Source: Azospirillum picis (lineage in GTDB: Bacteria > Pseudomonadota > Alphaproteobacteria > Azospirillales > Azospirillaceae). From it: a stretch of 64,000 nt of DNA. A model generated the notes under the pieces. The model saw only the letters and a program-made list of their open reading frames with translations, did not search any database and was not told where the DNA came from. The stretch is from contig NZ_JAGINO010000003.1 in NCBI RefSeq assembly GCF_017876115.1, positions 1-64,000 on the forward strand, read 5' to 3'. The stretch's first letter is position 1. Each line of letters opens with the position of its first letter. This document shows positions 15,829 through 25,182 of the stretch, piece by piece. Position numbers and translations under genes: made by a program.

Positions 15829-16851
15829 TCACAGGGTCGGGGTGAGCCGGAGGAAGCGCACGCGATCGCCGGAGGTGACCGGCACGGGCGTCAACGCCTC
15901 GCCCCGCATGACGTCCAGCGGAACGACCGTCCCAGCCGGACCGAGGCTCCAAAGCTTGCGGTAGAAATCCGCCAGGCCGCCGACACCCTGCCCGCCGACA
16001 CCGACAATCCAGTCGCCCGGACGCACGCCCGCCGTCTCGGCCGGTCCGCGCGGCGAAACCTTCTCAACCAGGATGCGGCCCGTCTCCTCGCGCAGGGTCA
16101 CGCCCAGCCACGGCCGCGGCGGTTCCTGACGGCGACCATAGGCCAGGAGGTCGGCCAGGATGGGCTCCAGCGCCGAGACGGGCACGAACATGTTGCCAGG
16201 CACGCCGCGTCCCTGCACCGCCTCGCCGACCAGGAGAGAGCCGACACCGACAAGGCGCCCGTCGCCGTTGACGAGGGCAGCCCCATTGAAGGCGCGGATC
16301 GGCGGGAAGGTGAACAGCGCCTCGTCCAGCAGGTATTCCCAGTACCCGGCGAACTCGCGCTTGCCCACCACATGGACGGCGGCGGCGCCACGGGCCTCGC
16401 CGCCGGTGACCACCAGCAGGGTGTCGCCCTCCTTCACCTGATGCGAATCGGCGAGTCGCAGCCAGGGAGCCTGGAAGCCCAGTCCCGCCCGCAGCAGGCC
16501 GAACCCGCTGACCGGGTCGTAGGCGGAGAGCGTTGCCGGGAAGTCCCGCCCGTCCGCCGCGGTGACGGTGATCTGTGAGGCTTCCATCACGGTGTAGCCG
16601 ATGGTCAGGATCAGACCCGACCCGTCTATGACGACGCCGCTGCCGGTTCGTTCGGTTCCCAGTGTCTGCGAGCTTTGGCTGTCCGGCGGAACCACGGCAC
16701 GGATGCCGACCACCGAGCGCACGACCCGCTCGGGGTCGATGCGCTCGGCCTCCGCGGCCCTGGCCTGATCGCCGACCGTGACCAGGAGCAGAGCCAGCAT
16801 GAGGAAGCCGACGGTCCGCCATGATCCGACCGGTGTTGCGACAACGCGCAT
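15829..16851 (-). CDS. HtrA/DegP-like protein with degenerate protease domain and PDZ domain
   Basis: This 340-residue exported protein has a signal peptide at the start MRVVATPVGSWRTVGFLMLA (cleavage near ARA-AE), a trypsin-like domain (about 50-250) and a C-terminal PDZ domain (VEKVSPRGPAETAGVRPGDWIVGV). The catalytic triad appears lost. The His segment reads LILTIGYTV instead of LTNxHVV. The Asp segment reads DPVSGFGLL, with Gly where DLALL has Asp. The Ser motif GNSGGP is replaced by FNGAALVNGDG. It is therefore probably a periplasmic binding or scaffold protein rather than a protease. It is monocistronic. Confidence 0.82.
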   Translation of the reverse strand: MRVVATPVGSWRTVGFLMLALLLVTVGDQARAAEAERIDPERVVRSVVGIRAVVPPDSQSSQTLGTERTGSGVVIDGSGLILTIGYTVMEASQITVTAADGRDFPATLSAYDPVSGFGLLRAGLGFQAPWLRLADSHQVKEGDTLLVVTGGEARGAAAVHVVGKREFAGYWEYLLDEALFTFPPIRAFNGAALVNGDGRLVGVGSLLVGEAVQGRGVPGNMFVPVSALEPILADLLAYGRRQEPPRPWLGVTLREETGRILVEKVSPRGPAETAGVRPGDWIVGVGGQGVGGLADFYRKLWSLGPAGTVVPLDVMRGEALTPVPVTSGDRVRFLRLTPTL

Positions 16852-17121
16852 GACGCCGCCCTCCCGCGCAAGGCATGGGCCGAGGGAACCCCGCGGCCGC
16901 ACCGCCCTGTCCGGCGCGACTCGGGTGACATGAGGATGAGATTGCGTTCGGGCCGCTTCCCATCAAGTCGTCCGTTCAGGCTGTCCGCGATCGGTGTGCG
17001 GCCCCGCAAGCACCCGACGGTTTATCCGGGGGAAACGTGGGGAAACATAGCGGCACCGGCCGGTGTTGTTCGTTCGACAAGTCAGATGCGACCCGTCATA
17101 CCCGGAAGGAGACGCCGACCC

Positions 17122-17298
17122 ATGCCCATCAACAGTGAAAACGAACTGGAGCGCGCCGTTCAGGAGTTCCAGCGCCTGAGCGACGCACCGGACGATTCGG
17201 AGGAGGCGCGGCGCCGCAGCGTTCTGGACGCGGACATCAAGGCGTATTACGCCAGGTGCGCCGACACGCTTCGACCCGCCAAACCGCCCGCGAGCTGA
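17122..17298 (+). CDS. Small hypothetical protein (58 residues)
   Basis: A short charged helical protein (NELERAVQEFQRLSDAP; RRRSVLDADIKAYYARCADTL) starts at ATG 17122 after GGAAGGAG with good spacing. No signal peptide or membrane segment is seen. A 26-bp perfect palindrome follows 14 bases after its stop. Function unknown. Confidence 0.6.
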   Translation: MPINSENELERAVQEFQRLSDAPDDSEEARRRSVLDADIKAYYARCADTLRPAKPPAS

Positions 17299-17312
17299 TC
17301 CTGCGGTACGGG

Positions 17313-17338
17313 GGCGCCGACCTTCGAAGGTCGGCGCC
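17313..17338. terminator. 26-bp perfect palindrome
   Basis: GGCGCCGACCTTC is followed directly by its exact complement. It can fold into a hairpin with a TTCG-type tip and probably ends the upstream small gene. There is no T-run. Confidence 0.5.
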
Positions 17339-17371
17339 GGGCGGTCGGGAACGCAAGGGAGACCGGCCGCG

Positions 17372-17614
17372 ATGAAACGACTCGACACCTGCTACACCTG
17401 CCGATTCTGGGAGGGGCAGGGACTCCGCCAGCGTGGGCCGAAGGGCACCTGCCGGCGCTATCCGCCGGTGGTGACCGCGCGCAGCCCCGAAGGCGACTTT
17501 CCCATCACGCTCTCCACCGACTGGTGCGGTGAATGGAAGCGGGTCGCGGTCGCCTCTGGCGTCGGCGATCCGGCGGATCCCGATGCCACCATCTATGACG
17601 ATCTTGTGGAATAG
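17372..17614 (+). CDS. Small four-cysteine protein, putative metal-binding
   Basis: This 80-residue protein contains CYTCRFW near the N-terminus, GTCRRYPP in the middle and WCGEW near residue 50, a spaced set of four cysteines that could bind zinc or an iron-sulfur cluster. The ATG at 17372 is preceded by AAGGGAGA. The C-terminus is acidic. I do not recognise a characterised family; similar small proteins occur as hypotheticals in alphaproteobacteria. Confidence 0.65.
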   Translation: MKRLDTCYTCRFWEGQGLRQRGPKGTCRRYPPVVTARSPEGDFPITLSTDWCGEWKRVAVASGVGDPADPDATIYDDLVE

Positions 17615-17728
17615 ACTTAAGCCCGGCCCCGGCCCCGGCCGCTGCCGGTCCGCCAGGCAAGTCCATCGAACCTGCCCTTAGGCGGCAGTCGGGCGGCATT
17701 CGCCGGATCCCGCGGCGGAGTGGCGCCG

Positions 17729-17974
17729 TCAGCGTGGATTCGGCAGGATGACCATGACCGGCGTGTTCTCGTACGCCCGGAGCCTTGATTCCGGTGATGT
17801 TTCATTCCAGTTGGCGCTCAACGCCAGCAGGGCCAGCAGAACGGCGGTCACGAACACCAGGATCGCGGTTACGCAGTCCACGGTCCTGACATGATCATCA
17901 TCGTGCCGTGATGGCGCGTGTCGCTCGACCGACGGGGCTGTGCGCAAGCGTTCGGAGTTGATCGGCAGAAGCAC
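17729..17974 (-). CDS. Small single-pass membrane protein, hypothetical
   Basis: The proposed start is GTG at 17974, preceded on the minus strand by GGAGGA five bases away. The 81-residue product has one strongly hydrophobic segment (TAILVFVTAVLLALLALSANW) and a polar tail. Longer upstream starts are possible, up to 134 residues, but have no ribosome binding site that I can see. Function unknown. Confidence 0.45.
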   Translation of the reverse strand: MLLPINSERLRTAPSVERHAPSRHDDDHVRTVDCVTAILVFVTAVLLALLALSANWNETSPESRLRAYENTPVMVILPNPR

Positions 17975-18209
17975 GGCGGTCCTCCATCGGCTGGAGACGC
18001 CCGACCGACAGTACGGTCCGGAATTGTCATCAAGTCTACGCCCGTGATGCGCTGCGGGGCATTTCGCTTCCGGCAGGTCTGGATCGTCTTTTGGGTCTAG
18101 CCCATCTTTGAAGAACGGACGATTGCTTGCCAAGCCGTCTTAGTCCAGGCGCCGTAAACCGAATTCGGATGCCGATGCGCCACAGTCAAGCTTCAAGATG
18201 TCGGAAAGA

Positions 18210-18244
18210 AGAAAGGCCGGATGCGTGTTGCATCCGGCCTTTCT
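18210..18244 (-). terminator. Terminator of tRNA-Asn
   Basis: AGAAAGGCCGGATGC pairs perfectly over 15 bp with GCATCCGGCCTTTCT around a 5-base loop. On the minus strand the descending arm ends in TTTCTTC just past the tRNA 3' end. Confidence 0.85.
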
Positions 18245-18248
18245 GATC

Positions 18249-18324
18249 TGGCTCCCGGTGCTGGACTCGAACCAGCGACAAGCGGATTAACAGTCCGCTG
18301 CTCTACCAACTGAGCTAACCGGGA
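18249..18324 (-). tRNA. tRNA-Asn (anticodon GTT)
   Basis: The cloverleaf is complete: acceptor TCCCGGT/ACCGGGA, the D-arm TAGCTCAGTTGGTAGAGC, an anticodon loop CTGTTAATC with GTT, and a T-arm with GGTTCGAGTCC. CCA is encoded at 18249-18251. Confidence 0.96.
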
Positions 18325-18369
18325 TCGGAGGCCAAGCCTAGGGCGGCCGCCGTTGTCGGCGTGGGCGGC

Positions 18370-18398
18370 TATATAGCGGAACGGTTCGGGACTGCCAA
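18370..18398 (-). promoter_or_regulatory. Promoter of tRNA-Asn
   Basis: On the minus strand TTGGCA (18398-18393), a 17-base spacer and TATATA (18375-18370) lie about 45 bases upstream of the mature 5' end. Confidence 0.65.
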
Positions 18399-18483
18399 GC
18401 ACTTTCCGACAAGGAAACCGATTTCCGTTCCCCCTGCGGACCGCCCGGTCTTCGCTCCGGGTTGCGGAGCCGGCGTCCAAATG

Positions 18484-18507
18484 CAAAAAGCCCCGCGGGA
18501 GCGGGGC
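18484..18507 (-). terminator. Terminator of tRNA-Cys
   Basis: On the minus strand GGCCCCGC and GCGGGGC form a hairpin followed by TTTTTG, about 40 bases past the tRNA 3' end. Confidence 0.75.
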
Positions 18508-18547
18508 CGGCAATCGACAGTGCGTCACGCCATATGCATTGTCAGGA

Positions 18548-18621
18548 TGGAGGCACGGGCGGGAATCGAACCCACGTACACGGATTTGCAGTCCGCTGCA
18601 TCACCACTCTGCCACCGCGCC
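18548..18621 (-). tRNA. tRNA-Cys (anticodon GCA)
   Basis: A 74-nt cloverleaf with acceptor GGCGCGG, an anticodon loop ACTGCAAAT containing GCA, a T-arm GGTTCGATTCC and an encoded CCA end. Confidence 0.96.
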
Positions 18622-18673
18622 ATCCTGACCGGCTTCGGCGCGCCGTATCCGGTGCGCCGCGGTGTGGAGCGCT

Positions 18674-18702
18674 GGTATAACGACATGGAACGTGGCGGTC
18701 AA
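18674..18702 (-). promoter_or_regulatory. Promoter of tRNA-Cys
   Basis: TTGACC (18702-18697), a 17-base spacer and TATACC (18679-18674) read leftward toward the tRNA, a near-consensus sigma-70 arrangement. Confidence 0.7.
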
Positions 18703-18892
18703 GGCGGTTGGTGACGATTTTCGAACATCCTTCGCCAAGCGGCCCGGAGGCGGAGGAAGGGCGGCCGGGCGCGGACGCAGGTGGCGCCGGCGGGCACCCC
18801 TTGCGGCACCCCTTGCTGTTGGTCGCGGCAGGCGGTCGTGGCAGGCGCTGGTGAAGGCACAGGGCGCGCCGGTTCCCCCGGTCCCTGTGACG

Positions 18893-18922
18893 TTGTGTTC
18901 ACCGGAGCTTTGCGGCTATATA
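18893..18922 (+). promoter_or_regulatory. Putative promoter of pcm
   Basis: TTGTGT (18893-18898), an 18-base spacer and TATATA (18917-18922) precede pcm by about 73 bases. The rest of 18622-18892 shows no gene. Confidence 0.5.
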
Positions 18923-18995
18923 CCGCCATGGCAGGAAGCCGTCCGTTGTTCGGCTTGGTGCCGGTGTCGTCACAACACATCAATAAGCGACCGCC

Positions 18996-19652
18996 ATGAC
19001 CGATTTCGCCGCCGCACGCTATTTCATGGTCGAGGGACAGATCCGCCCCAACAAGGTGACGGACCACCGTCTCGTCGATGTCCTGTCCGAGCTTCCGCGC
19101 GAAGCCTTCGTTCCTGAGTCGGCGCGTGGCGTCGCGTATGTCGACGACGATCTTCCCATCGGCAAGGGGCGTTTCCTGCTGGAACCGATGGTCTTCGCCC
19201 GCATGCTGCAGGCCGTCGCCGTGCAGGAGACCGACCGCGTCCTCGACGTCGGCGCCGCCGGCGGCTATTCGACGGCCGTGCTGGCCCGGCTGGCGGGTTC
19301 GGTGGTGGGGCTGGATTGCGACGAGGACCTCACCGCCGCCGCCGCCGCGGCGCTGGCCGGTCAGGGCATCACCAACGCCAAGCTGGTCACCGGCCCGCTG
19401 GCGGAGGGTTACGCCCAAGGCGCCCCTTACGACGTCATCGTCATCGAAGGTACGGTGCCCGAGGTGCCGGCGGCGATTGCCGAACAACTGGCGGAGGAGG
19501 GGCGCCTCGTCGCCGTGGTCCAGGGTGGCCGTGGCGTCGGCGAGGTCCGCCTGTTCCAGCGCACGGGTGGCGTCGTGTCGAGCCGGATCCTGTTCGAGGC
19601 GCAGCCTCACGGGCTGCCGGGCTTCGAGAAGAAGGCCTCGTTCGTGTTCTGA
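18996..19652 (+). CDS. pcm: Protein-L-isoaspartate O-methyltransferase family protein
   Basis: This 218-residue SAM-dependent methyltransferase has the PCMT pattern: the N-terminal region RPNKVTDHRLVDVLSELPREAFVP, the YVDDDLPIGKGRFLLEP segment before the fold, and the SAM-binding loop VLDVGAAGGYSTAVLARL (about residues 80-97). It would methylate isoaspartate in damaged proteins. In alphaproteobacteria this version is regularly found just upstream of tolC, as here, so a role linked to envelope biogenesis is also conceivable. Confidence 0.88.
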   Translation: MTDFAAARYFMVEGQIRPNKVTDHRLVDVLSELPREAFVPESARGVAYVDDDLPIGKGRFLLEPMVFARMLQAVAVQETDRVLDVGAAGGYSTAVLARLAGSVVGLDCDEDLTAAAAAALAGQGITNAKLVTGPLAEGYAQGAPYDVIVIEGTVPEVPAAIAEQLAEEGRLVAVVQGGRGVGEVRLFQRTGGVVSSRILFEAQPHGLPGFEKKASFVF

Positions 19653-19855
19653 TGGCGGCGGCGCCGTCCCGAACGGCGTGGCCGATGCACGCGGCTGCAC
19701 CCGGGTGGCGTGCACCGCGAGCGCCGGAAGTGCGTGCGTTCTGGCCGGTCTGCTGACCGGACATGCCTTGAACTGAACCGTGCAGTTCACATCTGGGCGG
19801 TTCTGAGTTACCGTCGCCGCCACCCTTGCACGACCTGGCACGAAAGTGAGTTCCC

Positions 19856-20182
19856 ATGGCCGCACCGTTTGAGATCGAGGTGGAGGAGTTGGACCGCCGC
19901 CGCAAGGCTGGCGACGATCCGGCCGTTCTCGACGTGCGTGAGCCTTGGGAATTCGCCCTGTGCGCCATCGACGGCAGCATGCACATCCCGATGAACGGTC
20001 TTCCCGGCCGGGTGGACGAGCTGCCGACGGACCGCGACCTCGTCGTCGTGTGCCATCACGGCGGCCGCAGCGCGCAGGTCACCATGTGGTTGCGTTCCAA
20101 GGGCTTCGACCGCGCCATCAATCTGGACGGCGGTGTGGATGCCTGGGCGCGCCGAATCGACCCGAACATGAAGGTCTACTGA
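19856..20182 (+). CDS. Single-domain rhodanese
   Basis: A 108-residue rhodanese domain with the catalytic cysteine in VVVCHHGGRSAQVTMWL, the N-terminal VLDVREPWEFALCAIDGSMHIPM and the C-terminal INLDGGVDAWARRIDP. It would carry a persulfide in the cytoplasm. It lies 2 bases upstream of the tolC start, so the two are probably translated together. Confidence 0.92.
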   Translation: MAAPFEIEVEELDRRRKAGDDPAVLDVREPWEFALCAIDGSMHIPMNGLPGRVDELPTDRDLVVVCHHGGRSAQVTMWLRSKGFDRAINLDGGVDAWARRIDPNMKVY

Positions 20183-20184
20183 AC

Positions 20185-21585
20185 ATGACCGTGCGAAGCC
20201 GTTATGCGCACCGTTGGCTGCTGGCGACGGCCCTGACCCTGACCCTGACGGCCGGCGTTGCCGGCGGTTCCGGCGCGGCCCGGGCGCAGTCGCTCGAACA
20301 GGCCCTGGCCCAGGCCTACGCCAACAACCCGACCATCGGCGCCCAGCGCGCCCGACTGCGCGCCGTCGATGAAAGCGTGCCGCAGGCGCTGTCCGGCTAC
20401 CGTCCGACCGCCCGGGTCACCGCCGGGGTGACGCGCTCGATGGGCGAGAGCAAGTTCGACGGCGGCTCGGCGGGGTCGGAAGCAAACGCCAAGAGCGTCG
20501 GGATCACCGCCACCCAGCCGATCTACGACGCGACCGTCGCCCCGGCCGTCCGCCGTGCCGAACGCCTGGTGGAGGCGCAGCGCGCCACCCTGATCGCGTC
20601 GGAGCAGTCGGTGTTGCTGGGCGCCGCCCAGGCCTATCTGGACATCGTCCAGAACCAGGCGATCCTGCAGCTCCAGACCAACAACGAGCAGGTGCTGCGC
20701 CGCCAGCTCGAAGCGGCCCGCGACCGCTTCCGCGTCGGCGAGTACACCCGCACGGACGTCAGTCAGTCCGAGTCCCGCCTGTCGGCCGCCCTTGCCTCGC
20801 GCATTTCCGCCGAAGGCACGCTGCGCGCCTCGCGCGCGACCTACGAACGTCTGGTCGGCGCCGCTCCCGGCGAGCTGAAGGCGCCGAAGCCGGCCTTCCG
20901 CCTGCCCAAGAACCTGGACGAACTGGTCGAGCTGGCCCGCTCCAACAACCCCAACGTCCTGTCGGCCAGCTATACCGAGGCCGCCCAGCGCGAAGCCGTC
21001 GACCAGCAATATGGCCGCCTGCTGCCGTCTGTCGGCGTGTCGGCCAGCGGCACCCGCACCTTCGATCCCGGCCGTTCGTCTGGCGTGGAGCTGAACCGGA
21101 GCGACAGTGCGCAGATCACCGCGCAGGTGACCATCCCGCTCTATCAGGCAGGCCTGCCCGAAGCCCAGGTCCGCGAAGCCAAGCAGACCGCCAACCAGGC
21201 CCGCCTGCAGATCGAGGAAACCCGCCGTCAGGCGACCGAGGCGGCGGTCAGCGCCTGGCAGTCGCTTCAGACCGCCCGCGCCAGCATCGAGTCCTACAAG
21301 GCGCAGATCCAGGCGGCCCAGATCGCCCTGGAAGGCGTGCGCCAGGAGGCTCAGGTCGGATCGCGCACCGTTCTGGACGTGCTGAACCAGGAACAGGAAC
21401 TGCTGAACGCCCGCGTGTTCCTCGTGCGGGCCCAGCACGACGAAATGGTCGCAGCCTTCAATGTTCTGTCGGCGAGCGGACAATTGACCGCGGACCGGCT
21501 CAATCTTCCGGTCCAGAAATACGACCCGCAAGCGAATTACGAAAAGACGCGGGGCAAGTGGTTCGGCACTTCGGTGACCGAATGA
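20185..21585 (+). CDS. tolC: TolC-family outer membrane efflux protein
   Basis: This 466-residue protein has a signal peptide ending ARA-Q and two repeated OEP domains rich in long coiled coils (for example EQVLRRQLEAARDRFRVGEYTRTDV and the later EGVRQEAQVGSRTVLDVLNQEQELL). These form the outer-membrane barrel and periplasmic tunnel for multidrug efflux and type I secretion. It could serve the RTX protein at 1813-2493, though nothing in the sequence links them. The start at 20185 overlaps no signal and follows the rhodanese stop by two bases. A strong terminator follows. Confidence 0.93.
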   Translation: MTVRSRYAHRWLLATALTLTLTAGVAGGSGAARAQSLEQALAQAYANNPTIGAQRARLRAVDESVPQALSGYRPTARVTAGVTRSMGESKFDGGSAGSEANAKSVGITATQPIYDATVAPAVRRAERLVEAQRATLIASEQSVLLGAAQAYLDIVQNQAILQLQTNNEQVLRRQLEAARDRFRVGEYTRTDVSQSESRLSAALASRISAEGTLRASRATYERLVGAAPGELKAPKPAFRLPKNLDELVELARSNNPNVLSASYTEAAQREAVDQQYGRLLPSVGVSASGTRTFDPGRSSGVELNRSDSAQITAQVTIPLYQAGLPEAQVREAKQTANQARLQIEETRRQATEAAVSAWQSLQTARASIESYKAQIQAAQIALEGVRQEAQVGSRTVLDVLNQEQELLNARVFLVRAQHDEMVAAFNVLSASGQLTADRLNLPVQKYDPQANYEKTRGKWFGTSVTE

Positions 21586-21591
21586 ACGAAG

Positions 21592-21616
21592 CGGCCCGCG
21601 AAAGCGGGCCGTTTTT
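21592..21616 (+). terminator. Terminator of tolC
   Basis: CGGCCCGC, a GAAA tetraloop, GCGGGCCG and then TTTTT. Confidence 0.92.
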
Positions 21617-21681
21617 GTATTATGGCTTTTTTGCCAGTCCTGCCCTAGGTTTGGGTCAGGTTGACGTCTCGGGTTGCCAAG

Positions 21682-22362
21682 ATGAGCGATAAGGGCCAGC
21701 AAGAACCTTCGATGGAGGAAATCCTCGCCTCCATCCGGCGGATCATTTCCGAGGACGGCGATACGCCGAAGGCGGAGGCCCAGGCGCCGTCTCCACCTCC
21801 TCCCCCGGCGGCCCCGGTACCGCCCCCGCCGCCTCCGCCGATGGAGGAGGAGGACGACGTACTGGAACTGACGCAGATGGTGGAGGACGAGCCGGCCGAC
21901 GAGCGTCCCGGCTTCGCCATGCCCGATCCCGAACCCTGGCCCGACGAGCCCGCCTTTCCGGAGCCGTCACCTCCGCCTCCGCCTCCGCCCCGCTGGGAGG
22001 AGCCCGAGCCGGAGCCGCCCCCGCCGCCGCGTCCTGCGCGCCGTCCGGCACCGGCTTTCGATTTCGAGGACGAGGAACCGCCGCCGCGCCCCCGGCGCCG
22101 CGCCGTCAGCGACGATGACGGGCTGATCTCACGCCGTACGGCGGAGGATGCCTCGCATCACCTGACGCACCTCGCCCGTGAATTGGGCGATGATTTGTCC
22201 ATCGGCCCGATGCCGATCGGCATCCGCACGGTGGAGGAAGTCGTGCGGGAACTGCTGAAGCCGCTGTTGAAGGAGTGGCTGGACGAGAACCTGCCGACGG
22301 TGGTCGAGCGGCTGGTCCAGCAGGAGATCGACCGCATGATCCGGCGGTCGCAGAAGTTCTGA
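21682..22362 (+). CDS. popZ: PopZ-like polar organizing protein (DUF2497)
   Basis: This 226-residue protein has the three-part PopZ layout: an N-terminal helix SMEEILASIRRIISEDG (client binding), a long Pro/Glu-rich low-complexity linker with runs of six or more prolines (about residues 35-145), and a C-terminal helical oligomerisation region (VREVVREL-like, LKPLLKEWLDENLPTVVERL). In Caulobacter, PopZ forms polar condensates that anchor the chromosome through ParB. The position directly before valS is conserved in alphaproteobacteria. The start at 21682 was chosen because MSDKGQQEPSMEE is the family start. Confidence 0.87.
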   Translation: MSDKGQQEPSMEEILASIRRIISEDGDTPKAEAQAPSPPPPPAAPVPPPPPPPMEEEDDVLELTQMVEDEPADERPGFAMPDPEPWPDEPAFPEPSPPPPPPPRWEEPEPEPPPPPRPARRPAPAFDFEDEEPPPRPRRRAVSDDDGLISRRTAEDASHHLTHLARELGDDLSIGPMPIGIRTVEEVVRELLKPLLKEWLDENLPTVVERLVQQEIDRMIRRSQKF

Positions 22363-22413
22363 TCGCGCGTTCCGTACCCCCGGTTGAGACGTTTTGAGCG
22401 AAAGTCCCTGGTG

Positions 22414-25062
22414 ATGTTGGAAAAGACGTACCGGCCCGCCGAGGTCGAGGAGAAGCACTACCGCCTGTGGGAAGAGTCGGGCGCCTTCGCGGCCGATCCG
22501 CAGTCGGACGGCAAGCCCTACACCATCATGATGCCGCCGCCGAACGTCACCGGCAGCCTGCACATGGGCCATGCGCTGACCTTCACCATCCAGGACGTGC
22601 TGACCCGCTACAACCGGATGCGGGGCCGCGACGCCCTGTGGCAGCCGGGCACCGACCATGCCGGCATCGCCACCCAGATGGTGGTGGAGCGCAATCTGGC
22701 GAAGGAGGGCAAGACCCGCCACGATTTCGGCCGCGATGCCTTCATCGACAAGGTCTGGGAATGGAAGGCCGAGTCGGGCGGCACGATCACCCGCCAGCTT
22801 CGCCGCCTCGGCGCCTCGCCCGACTGGCCGCGCGAGCGCTTCACCATGGACGAGGGGCTGAGCCGCGCCGTCCGCAAGGTGTTCGTCGAACTGCACCGCC
22901 AGGGGCTGATCTACAAGGACAAGCGGCTGGTCAACTGGGACCCGAAGCTGCACACCGCGATCTCCGACCTCGAAGTCGAGCAGAAGGAGATCAAGGGCAA
23001 TCTCTGGCACTTCCGCTATCCCATCGACGGGGAGGAGGGGCGCTTCATCACCGTCGCCACCACCCGTCCGGAAACCATGCTGGGCGACACCGGTGTCGCG
23101 GTGCACCCGGAGGATGACCGCTACAAGGACCTGATCGGCAAGATGGTCCGCCTGCCGCTGGTCGGCCGGCTGATCCCGATCGTCGGCGACGAATATGCCG
23201 ATCCCGAGACCGGCTCGGGTGCCGTGAAGATCACGCCGGCCCACGACTTCAACGACTTCGAGGTCGGGAAGCGCTGCGGGCTCGAGCAGATCAACATCAT
23301 GGACCGCGACGCCCGGCTGAACGACAACGTTCCCGAGGCCTATCGCGGGCTCGACCGCTACGAGGCGCGCAAGAAGGTCGTCGCCGAGCTGGAGGCGCTG
23401 GAGCTTCTGGAGAAGATCGAGCCGCACACCCACATGGTCCCGCACGGCGACCGCTCCGGCGTCGCCATCGAGCCGTGGCTGACCGACCAGTGGTATGTCG
23501 ACGCCGCCACGCTGGCCAAGCCGGCGATCGAGGCGGTGGAGGCCGGCAAGACGGTGTTCGTGCCCAAGCAGTGGGAGAACACCTATTTCGAATGGATGCG
23601 CAACATCCAGCCCTGGTGCATCAGCCGCCAGATCTGGTGGGGCCATCAGATCCCGGCCTGGTACGGTCCTGACGGCACCTTCTTCGTCGAGGAGAGCGAG
23701 GAGGAGGCCCGCGCCGCGGCGACGGCCCATTACGGCAAGGACGTCGAGCTGACGCGCGACCAGGACGTGCTCGACACCTGGTTCTCGTCGGCGCTGTGGC
23801 CGTTCTCCACGCTCGGCTGGCCCGACCAGACGCCGGAGCTGGACCGCTATTACCCGACCGACGTGCTGGTGACCGGCTTCGACATCATCTTCTTCTGGGT
23901 CGCCCGGATGATGATGATGGGCCTGCACTTCATGAAGGACGTCCCCTTCCGCACCGTCTACATCCACGCCCTCGTCCGTGACGAGAAGGGCCAGAAGATG
24001 TCGAAGTCGAAGGGCAACGTCATCGACCCGCTGGAGATCATCGACCAGTACGGCACCGACGCGCTTCGCTTCACGCTGTCGGCGATGGCTGCCCAGGGCC
24101 GCGACATCAAGCTGGCGGTGAACCGGGTCGAGGGCTACCGCAACTTCGCCACCAAGCTGTGGAACGCCGCCCGCTACTGCCAGATGAACGGCTGCGAGCC
24201 GGTCGCCGGCTACAAGCCGGTCGGCCTGACGCAGACGGTCAACCGCTGGATCGTCGGTGCCCTGGCTGACGCGGCGAAGAAGGTTGCCGAGTCGATCGAC
24301 GCCTACAAGTTCAACGAGGCCGCCGGCGCCGCCTACCAGTTCACCTGGGGCACCTTCTGCGACTGGTACATGGAGTTCACCAAGCCGATCCTCGCCGGCA
24401 CGGACGAGGCGGCGAAGGCGGAGACGCGTGCCACCACCGCCTGGGTACTCGACCAGATCCTGCACATCCTGCACCCGCTGATGCCGTTCATCACGGAAGA
24501 GCTTTGGGAGCAGCTTTCGCCGGCCCGCGGCAACCGCCTGATCTCGGCGGAATGGCCGGATTTCGCCGACGACATCGTCGACCCGGCGGCCCGCGACGAG
24601 ATGGACTGGGTGGTGCGGCTGATCTCCTCCGTCCGCTCGATGCGGTCGGAGATGAATGTTCCGCCGGCAGCGCAGATCGAGCTGAAGCTGAAGGATGCCG
24701 GCGATGCCAGCCTGCAGCGGCTCGATACCCACCGCGACCTGATCCTGCGCATGGCCCGTCTGGCGAGCGCCGAGCCCTTGCAGGGAGCGGTGCCGAAGAG
24801 CAGCGTCCAGGCCGTGCTGGACGAGACCACCCTGGTGCTGCCGCTCGAAGGCATCGTCGACCTCGACAAGGAGAAGGCGCGCCTGTCCAAGGAGATCGAC
24901 AAGCTCGCGGGCGAGATCAGGAAGATCGACGCCAAGCTGTCGAACGAGCAGTTCGTCGCCAAGGCTCCGGAAGAGGTGATCGAGGAACAGCGCGACCGCC
25001 GCGAGGCGGCGGACCTGGCGCGCGACAAGCTGCAGAAGGCGCTTGAGATGCTGGCCGGCTGA
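22414..25062 (+). CDS. valS: Valyl-tRNA synthetase
   Basis: This 882-residue class I synthetase charges tRNA(Val). The HIGH motif is [15 protein letters not shown] (near residue 45), the KMSKS motif is [14 protein letters not shown] (near 530), and the editing domain contains [21 protein letters not shown]. The C-terminal coiled coil ([22 protein letters not shown]) binds tRNA. I chose ATG 22414; a GTG lies directly before it. Monocistronic downstream of popZ. Confidence 0.97.
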   Translation: MLEKTYRPAEVEEKHYRLWEESGAFAADPQSDGKPYTIMMPPPNVTGSLHMGHALTFTIQDVLTRYNRMRGRDALWQPGTDHAGIATQMVVERNLAKEGKTRHDFGRDAFIDKVWEWKAESGGTITRQLRRLGASPDWPRERFTMDEGLSRAVRKVFVELHRQGLIYKDKRLVNWDPKLHTAISDLEVEQKEIKGNLWHFRYPIDGEEGRFITVATTRPETMLGDTGVAVHPEDDRYKDLIGKMVRLPLVGRLIPIVGDEYADPETGSGAVKITPAHDFNDFEVGKRCGLEQINIMDRDARLNDNVPEAYRGLDRYEARKKVVAELEALELLEKIEPHTHMVPHGDRSGVAIEPWLTDQWYVDAATLAKPAIEAVEAGKTVFVPKQWENTYFEWMRNIQPWCISRQIWWGHQIPAWYGPDGTFFVEESEEEARAAATAHYGKDVELTRDQDVLDTWFSSALWPFSTLGWPDQTPELDRYYPTDVLVTGFDIIFFWVARMMMMGLHFMKDVPFRTVYIHALVRDEKGQKMSKSKGNVIDPLEIIDQYGTDALRFTLSAMAAQGRDIKLAVNRVEGYRNFATKLWNAARYCQMNGCEPVAGYKPVGLTQTVNRWIVGALADAAKKVAESIDAYKFNEAAGAAYQFTWGTFCDWYMEFTKPILAGTDEAAKAETRATTAWVLDQILHILHPLMPFITEELWEQLSPARGNRLISAEWPDFADDIVDPAARDEMDWVVRLISSVRSMRSEMNVPPAAQIELKLKDAGDASLQRLDTHRDLILRMARLASAEPLQGAVPKSSVQAVLDETTLVLPLEGIVDLDKEKARLSKEIDKLAGEIRKIDAKLSNEQFVAKAPEEVIEEQRDRREAADLARDKLQKALEMLAG

Positions 25063-25121
25063 TAGCCGCCGGGAGGCCTTTGCCTTTGGGGTGGGGACGT
25101 CGCGTCTCTCCCCCTCCCAAA

Positions 25122-25147
25122 CCCTCTCCCGCTAAGGCGGGGGAGGG
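25122..25147. repeat. GC-rich palindromic element after valS
   Basis: CCCTCTCCCGC and GCGGGGGAGGG form an 11-bp stem with one wobble pair around TAAG. It has the look of the extragenic CCCTCTCCCGC...GCGGGGGAGGG elements common in Azospirillum-type genomes and may also end valS transcription. Confidence 0.55.
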
Positions 25148-25182
25148 CGGGGGGCAACGCCGCAAGGCGCCGAAGATGCCCT

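Noticed and set aside
18699..19865. 388-codon minus-strand frame around pcm
   Set aside because: It overlaps pcm antisense, its promoter and the gap before it, and has no ribosome binding site or family resemblance.
21780..22080. Repetitive proline-rich DNA as a tandem repeat or frameshifted gene
   Set aside because: It is the in-frame disordered linker of the PopZ-like protein; both ends of the protein are conserved and in one frame.
22129..24732. 867-codon open frame on the minus strand
   Set aside because: It runs antisense through valS, whose protein has all synthetase motifs. The antisense product is His/Arg/Asp/Gly-rich with no domain, as expected from high-GC codon bias.
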